Source of the DNA: Saprospiraceae bacterium
GTDB lineage: Bacteria; Bacteroidota; Bacteroidia; Bacteroidales; JAIPBB01
Length of the DNA: 9,711 bases
NCBI GenBank assembly: GCA_021739805.1
Contig: JAIPBB010000207.1
Span: 1 to 9,711, forward strand
Reading direction: 5' to 3'
The notes beneath the pieces are model-generated. The model made no database searches and was not told where the DNA came from. It saw only the letters and a list, made by a program, of their open reading frames with translations. This document shows, piece after piece, positions 6,122 to 9,711 of this stretch. A program made the position numbers and the translations under genes. Position 1 is the stretch's first letter, and every line of letters starts with the position of its first letter.

Positions 6122-7084
6122 ATGAAAAAAATAGTATTACTCCTTACATTGTTACTCAGCAACACGAATCTTTTTGGAGCACAAGGTGATGCTCCTGCTG
6201 CAAAAAGAATAAAACTCAGTGATAATGGCGCAGCTGCTAATCAAAAAGCACACGTACCTTCTCTTCAAAGCATTGCTACGTTAAGTACATTACAAATGAT
6301 GAACAAAAATCATCAAAATATTTGCAAGAATGCAGAGCTTTTCAACGTAGAATTAAACAAAAACAAAGGGATTTCAGATCCAGTTAAAAACCAATTAATT
6401 ACTAAATATAAAGAAATTTCATTAGAAGCTGCCCGTTTATGGATTAGAGATGATGGAATAGGATTTACGCCACTTTATCTTTTAAAATATCACAAACCAG
6501 AATTAGCCCGTTTAATTGATCAAAATATTATTCCATGGCATCTTAATTTTCAAGATATTATTGATGCTGGTGGCGCCGATATACTTGCAAGTAAAATAAA
6601 AACCCACGAAAAACTCAGAACTGGATTTTTTAAAAATTTATGTTTAACCTCTTTAAAAGGATTACAAAACATTCCTGGCATTATTAAAATAGATAAACTT
6701 CATCTTGATGAAAACCAACTTACAACAATTCCTCAATATGCATTCAATGGCCTTAATGAATTGAAACAGCTCATTCTCTATAAAAACCAACTCACAGAAA
6801 TTCATCCCGATACATTCAATGGTCTTGATCTATTAAAACAACTCATACTTGCAAACAATCAACTCACAAAAATTCATCAAGGTGCATTCAATGGCCTTAA
6901 CGAACTAGTACTGCTCGACCTCCTAGGTAACCAACTTACAGAAATTCATGACGGTGTATTCAAAGGCCTTGATCAATTAAGATTAATCATTCTCTACGAC
7001 AATGAATTCCCTCGACTAAAACAAACAACTATAATTAGTTTAATAAAGTCGCAAGTACCTGAAAATTGTAGGATTAATCTATAA
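6122..7084 (+). CDS. Exported leucine-rich repeat protein, paralog 3, with a KRIKL cassette
   Basis: A protein of 320 residues, shorter because it has fewer repeats. The signal peptide is residues 1-20 (ending LFGA), and PAAKRIKL follows at 25-32 as in paralog 2. The shared N-terminal domain (about 45-187) has VPSLQSIA, EAARLWIRD, KPELARLIDQ, LNFQDIIDAGG and LKGLQNIPGI. Four good 24-residue LRRs follow (about 188-285, for example LKQLILYKNQLTEIHPDTF), then a degenerate cap, ending VPENCRINL. The gene has its own candidate promoter, a leader of the form AAAGTTATAAAATG, and lies 33 bases before paralog 4 with no terminator between. The first part of the mature protein is closer to paralogs 1 and 2 than the LRR region is, suggesting mosaic exchange. 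Partner and location after export are unknown. Confidence 0.9.
   Translation: MKKIVLLLTLLLSNTNLFGAQGDAPAAKRIKLSDNGAAANQKAHVPSLQSIATLSTLQMMNKNHQNICKNAELFNVELNKNKGISDPVKNQLITKYKEISLEAARLWIRDDGIGFTPLYLLKYHKPELARLIDQNIIPWHLNFQDIIDAGGADILASKIKTHEKLRTGFFKNLCLTSLKGLQNIPGIIKIDKLHLDENQLTTIPQYAFNGLNELKQLILYKNQLTEIHPDTFNGLDLLKQLILANNQLTKIHQGAFNGLNELVLLDLLGNQLTEIHDGVFKGLDQLRLIILYDNEFPRLKQTTIISLIKSQVPENCRINL
6197..6237 (+). repeat. 36-bp cassette bounded by GCTGC direct repeats
   Basis: GCTGC at 6197-6201 and 6233-6237 bound the codons for KRIKLSDNGAAA in paralog 3. Removing the 36 bases 6202-6237 would give exactly the APAANQ junction seen in paralog 4. Paralog 2 carries the same cassette (4709 onward, slightly longer in Ala codons). 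The cassette is therefore a clean in-frame presence/absence module. Confidence 0.7.
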
Positions 7085-7117
7085 ATCAATTTAATAAAAA
7101 AAATAAAGATTATAAAA

Positions 7118-8104
7118 ATGAAAAAAATAATATTACTCGGATTATTACTCCTCAACAATGCAACTCTTTTTTCGGCACAAGATAGTGCTCCAGCTGCTAA
7201 TCAACAAGGACAAGTACCTTCTCTTCAAAGCATTGCTACCTTAAGCACATTACAAATGATGAAAGATGAACATCCAAACATTTATAACAATCCAGAACTT
7301 TTTGAAGAAAAATTAAAAGAAAATAAAACTCTTCCAGATTCAGTCAAAAAAAGATTAATTGATAAGTATCAACAATCAAAAGAAATCACATCAGAAGCTG
7401 CCCGTTTATGGGTTAGAGATGGTGAAATAGGATTTACGCCATTTCAATTTTTAAGACTTCACAAACCAGAGCTAGCTCGTTTAGTTGACCAAGGCCTTCC
7501 ATGGAATTTTAGTTTTCAAGATCTTATTAATGCTGGTGGTGAGGTAAAACTTAAAAAAAACATATTACTACATAATGAAATTAGAACCGGATATTACCAT
7601 CATTTATCTTTGACCTCTTTAAAAGGATTACAAAACATTTCTTTGCTTAAAATACAAAAGCTTGATCTCTCTAACAACAGACTCCCAAAAATTCATCCTG
7701 ATACCTTCAATTACTTAAGCCTATTAAATGTACTTGATCTCAGTTGGAATCAACTCCCAGAAATTCATCCTGATACCTTCAATTACTTAAGCCTATTGAA
7801 TGTGCTCGATCTCTCTTACAACAAACTTTTAGGAATTCATCCTGATACATTTAATAAGGATATTAAATTGAAAAAGCTCAATCTCTCTCACAACGAACTC
7901 GAAGAAATCCTTCCTAATACATTAAAGAGTCTTAAACATTTGAATGTGCTCGATCTCAGTTGGAATCAACTCAAAAAAATTCATCCTGATACCTTCAATA
8001 CCCTTATTGGAGTAGATGAAGTCTTGATTAACAACAATAAACTCACTCAAAAACAAGTTGCTTTAATAAGAGCTCAAATGCCTGCACGTTGCACTATTCT
8101 TTAA
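7118..8104 (+). CDS. Exported leucine-rich repeat protein, paralog 4
   Basis: A protein of 328 residues. Its signal peptide differs a little (MKKIILLGLLLLNNATLFSA), and APAANQQ follows without the KRIKL cassette. The shared N-terminal domain (about 33-174) has VPSLQSIA, HPNIY, EAARLWVRDGEIGFTPF, KPELARLVDQG, WNFSFQDLINAGG and LKGLQNI. Five 24-residue LRRs and a cap with LTQKQVALIRAQMPARC follow. Its LRRs (LNVLDLSWNQLPEIHPDTF) form a distinct subtype. Repeats one, two and five are nearly identical in DNA, so duplication here is recent and separate from paralogs 1-3. The leader has one extra A before the ATG (ATAAAAATG). It is the last intact gene of the array; a second orphan leader follows its stop. 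Confidence 0.9.
   Translation: MKKIILLGLLLLNNATLFSAQDSAPAANQQGQVPSLQSIATLSTLQMMKDEHPNIYNNPELFEEKLKENKTLPDSVKKRLIDKYQQSKEITSEAARLWVRDGEIGFTPFQFLRLHKPELARLVDQGLPWNFSFQDLINAGGEVKLKKNILLHNEIRTGYYHHLSLTSLKGLQNISLLKIQKLDLSNNRLPKIHPDTFNYLSLLNVLDLSWNQLPEIHPDTFNYLSLLNVLDLSYNKLLGIHPDTFNKDIKLKKLNLSHNELEEILPNTLKSLKHLNVLDLSWNQLKKIHPDTFNTLIGVDEVLINNNKLTQKQVALIRAQMPARCTIL
7691..7797 (+). repeat. 72-bp single-LRR tandem duplication in paralog 4
   Basis: A 35-base stretch at 7691-7725 (starting ATTCATCCTGATACC) is identical to 7763-7797, offset 72 bp, one LRR. GATCTCAGTTGGAATCAACT at 7736 recurs at 7952, offset 216 bp, three LRRs. Exact multiples of 72 keep the frame and the solenoid register. Confidence 0.85.
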
Positions 8105-8122
8105 ATAATTTTAATTTTAATA

Positions 8123-8149
8123 AAAAATAAAGATTATAAAATGAAAAAT
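8123..8149 (+). repeat. Second orphan copy of the LRR-gene leader
   Basis: AAAGATTATAAAATGAAAAA at 8129-8148 repeats the array leader 36 bases after the paralog 4 start-to-stop frame ends, at the spacing where a fifth intact gene would start. The frame from ATG 8141 reads only MKNK before TAA (8153-8155). What follows (8156-8260) shows no LRR sequence and no gene I can support. Confidence 0.75.
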
Positions 8150-8229
8150 AAGTAAGGCCACCCTTAGAAAACATTTCAATACGCTGACCAGAAGGTATTT
8201 TACGCAATTATTCGATATAATAAACTTAA

Positions 8230-8246
8230 AACTCATAAAATGAGTT
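8230..8246. other. 7-bp inverted repeat in the LRR-rluB gap
   Basis: AACTCAT (8230-8236) and ATGAGTT (8240-8246) pair perfectly around AAA. No T-run follows closely on the plus strand; the nearest is at 8278, about 30 bases on. It may be a weak terminator or transcript-end stem for the LRR array, but a regulatory site is equally possible. Confidence 0.3.
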
Positions 8247-8316
8247 AACAACTCTAAAATATAAAGGAAATGAATACTTTTTTTGTTTTTTTTTCAGTAG
8301 TATTAATTACTATTTC

Positions 8317-8325
8317 TGCTATACT
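8317..8325 (+). promoter_or_regulatory. Extended -10 promoter just before the pseudouridine synthase start
   Basis: TGCTATACT (8317-8325) is a good extended -10. Only ten bases separate it from ATG 8336, so transcription would begin about three to five bases before the start codon. There is no recognisable -35 at the usual distance and no Shine-Dalgarno between it and the ATG. A TAGTA-TTAAT-TACTA inverted repeat (8298-8312) lies directly upstream and could be an operator. Confidence 0.5.
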
Positions 8326-8335
8326 AATCAGTATT

Positions 8336-9711
8336 ATGAATAAAATAAAATTAAATGTTTACCTTGCTCATGCTGGTTTATGCTCACGAAGAAAAGCTGA
8401 CGAGCTTATTAAGCAAGGAAAAATAACAATCAATCATGCTGTAATGAAACAGCCTAGTTATGAAGTAGAAAAAAAAGATACTGTTCGCCATGAAAAAAAA
8501 GTGGTAGAAATGGGGAAAATTACACTTGTAACTATTGCTGTTAATAAGCCTACAAACGTTATTACAACGGTGTCTGATGAAGAACATAGACAAACGATTG
8601 TTGACCTTGTAAGCAAAAAAGTTAAACAACGAGTGTATCCTATTGGAAGACTCGACAGAAATACCACTGGAGTTATTCTCCTCACAAATGATGGTGAATT
8701 GGCTCAAAAGCTTGCTCATCCTAAATTTAAAGTACAAAAAACATACCAAGTTTCTCTTAACAGAGAACTTTCTTCTGATCACCTTGAAAAAATTAAAAAA
8801 GGGCTTCAGCTTAAAGATGGTTTAATTAATGTTGATTCTATCAGCTGCGGATTAAATAAACGACATGTTCGAGTAAGTATTCACAGTGGAAGAAATCGTA
8901 TTGTTCGTCGTATATTTGAAGCGTTAGGGTACACAGTTCGTGCACTTGATCGTACAAATTTTGCGGGAATCAATAAAAAAAATCTTGAACTTGGTGAATT
9001 TAGGTATCTTAAATGTTCAGAAATTAATAAGTTTAAAAAGCTTGTTCCTACTGAATTAAAGAGATCTGAAATTTTAAAAATTCAAAGATCCAAACCATCG
9101 GTGCTTGATACTATTACTTCAATCAAGCCTAAAAAGCAAAAATCTTTTAGTTTTGGAAATAAAAATGACAAAAAATATACACCTCGCCAATCACACCCAG
9201 AATTGTCAATTCCAAAATCATTTGAAGATGATCAATCAAATTCTTATTATGAGGACAATACATCAATGTCTTATTGGCTAGATGCTCCAGATAAACCAGA
9301 ACGCTCAGATTCTTCTGACGTTAGAAAACCACGTAGCGAATCTTCTCGCTTTGAAAGACCAGAACGCTCAGGTTCTTCTGATTTTAGAAAATCACGTAGC
9401 GAATCTTCTCGCTTTGAAAGACCAGAACGCTCAGGTTCTTCTGATTTTAGAAGACCACGTAGCGAATCTTCTCGTTTTGAAAGACCAGAACGCTCAGGTT
9501 CTTCTGATTTTAGAAAACCACGTAGCGAATCTTCCCGTTTTGAAAGACCAGAACGCTCAGGTTCTTCTGATTTTAGAAGACCACGTAGCGAATCTTCTCG
9601 TTTTGAAAGACCAGAACGCTCAGGTTCTTCTGACTTTAGAAAACCACGTAGTGAATCTTCTCGCTTTGAAAGACCAGAACGCTCAGGTTCTTCTGATTTT
9701 AGAAGACCACG
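8336..9711 (+). CDS. S4-domain pseudouridine synthase of the RluB/RsuA family with a repetitive Arg/Ser-rich tail (3' end off the window)
   Basis: The frame is open from ATG 8336 to the right edge: 458 codons plus two bases, no stop. Residues 1-60 are an S4 RNA-binding domain (LNVYLAHAGLCSRRKADELI). Residues about 60-235 are the catalytic domain, with GRLDRNTTGVILLTNDGE giving the catalytic Asp107, the KTYQV strand at 135-139, and SGRNRIVRRIFEALGY (184-199). This places it among RluB/RsuA/RluE/F enzymes, which make single pseudouridines in ribosomal RNA; RluB is the likeliest but the target base cannot be told from the window. A basic linker (about 235-319) leads into 21-residue repeats from Lys320 on. 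Family members usually end near 240-300 residues, so the tail is exceptional. An in-frame ATG at 8270 would add 22 hydrophobic residues; I prefer 8336 because the -10 lies between them. Confidence 0.9.
   Translation, partial: MNKIKLNVYLAHAGLCSRRKADELIKQGKITINHAVMKQPSYEVEKKDTVRHEKKVVEMGKITLVTIAVNKPTNVITTVSDEEHRQTIVDLVSKKVKQRVYPIGRLDRNTTGVILLTNDGELAQKLAHPKFKVQKTYQVSLNRELSSDHLEKIKKGLQLKDGLINVDSISCGLNKRHVRVSIHSGRNRIVRRIFEALGYTVRALDRTNFAGINKKNLELGEFRYLKCSEINKFKKLVPTELKRSEILKIQRSKPSVLDTITSIKPKKQKSFSFGNKNDKKYTPRQSHPELSIPKSFEDDQSNSYYEDNTSMSYWLDAPDKPERSDSSDVRKPRSESSRFERPERSGSSDFRKSRSESSRFERPERSGSSDFRRPRSESSRFERPERSGSSDFRKPRSESSRFERPERSGSSDFRRPRSESSRFERPERSGSSDFRKPRSESSRFERPERSGSSDFRRP
9293..9711 (+). 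repeat. 63-bp tandem repeat encoding the tail of the pseudouridine synthase
   Basis: Six complete 63-bp units (starting 9293, 9356, 9419, 9482, 9545, 9608) and a seventh cut by the edge (9671 on). Each encodes RPERSGSSDFR, then K or R, P or S, then RSESSRFE, 21 residues. The first unit is diverged (KPERSDSSDVRKP). From the third unit on, RR and RK units alternate, so the newest expansion may have copied a 126-bp pair. The array continues past the window and its length is probably variable. Confidence 0.95.

Noticed and set aside
8154..8244. Plus-strand frame (KATLRKHFNTLTRRYF) and minus-strand frame (KIPSGQRIEMFSKGGL) after the second orphan leader
   Set aside because: Both are protein-like but about 30 codons long, overlap each other on opposite strands, and have no start context. 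No gene is supported.
8384..8782. Minus-strand frames of 132 and 75 codons and a plus-strand 60-codon frame within 8384-8825
   Set aside because: All overlap the clearly coding S4 and pseudouridine synthase domains in other frames.
9293..9711. The 63-bp tandem array as a possible CRISPR
   Set aside because: Units are contiguous with no unique spacers, and they keep the reading frame of the upstream gene.

Overview
The window is strongly AT-rich bacterial DNA. It mixes housekeeping genes (a full-length mutS and the start of an RluB/RsuA-type pseudouridine synthase gene) with exported proteins built from eukaryote-like domains: one MYND zinc-finger protein and four tandem leucine-rich-repeat (LRR) paralogs. 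That mix fits an obligate, host-associated bacterium such as a protist endosymbiont. Candidatus Dependentiae (TM6) is my best guess, with Chlamydiae- or Rickettsiales-like lineages as alternatives. No marker in the window fixes the taxonomy, so this is inference.

Layout. Positions 1-116 hold the 3' end of what looks like an IS transposase, entering from the left edge, followed by a possible IS end. Positions 197-643 encode a secreted MYND-finger protein. It converges with mutS (644-3196, minus strand) with no gap at all, and the MYND gene's apparent terminator (728-766) lies inside the mutS coding sequence. After a divergent intergenic region come four co-directional LRR genes (3370-4596, 4628-5881, 6122-7084, 7118-8104). 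All have a near-identical start and signal peptide, a shared N-terminal domain of about 150 residues that I cannot name, 4 to 8 LRRs of exactly 24 residues, and a short C-terminal cap. Two further copies of the shared leader with ATG (5883-5917 and 8123-8149) are followed by no LRR gene and look like scars of lost paralogs. From 8336 to the right edge runs an S4 plus pseudouridine-synthase gene whose tail is a 63-bp tandem repeat (Arg/Ser/Glu-rich) that continues beyond the window.

How the parts may work together. The LRR array looks like a recombining family of exported, possibly host-directed recognition proteins. Repeats are duplicated in steps of 72 and 144 bp. Paralogs differ in LRR number, and a 36-bp module flanked by GCTGC repeats is present in two members and absent in one. 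That module encodes PAAKRIKL (with its flank), which closely resembles the c-Myc nuclear localization signal PAAKRVKLD. The exported MYND protein could be a second host-directed protein. mutS and the pseudouridine synthase gene are unrelated housekeeping functions; both have -10-like elements only 8-10 bases before the ATG and no visible Shine-Dalgarno, suggesting leaderless or near-leaderless messages. No RNA gene or CRISPR array was seen. Every gap without a gene is shorter than 300 bases.
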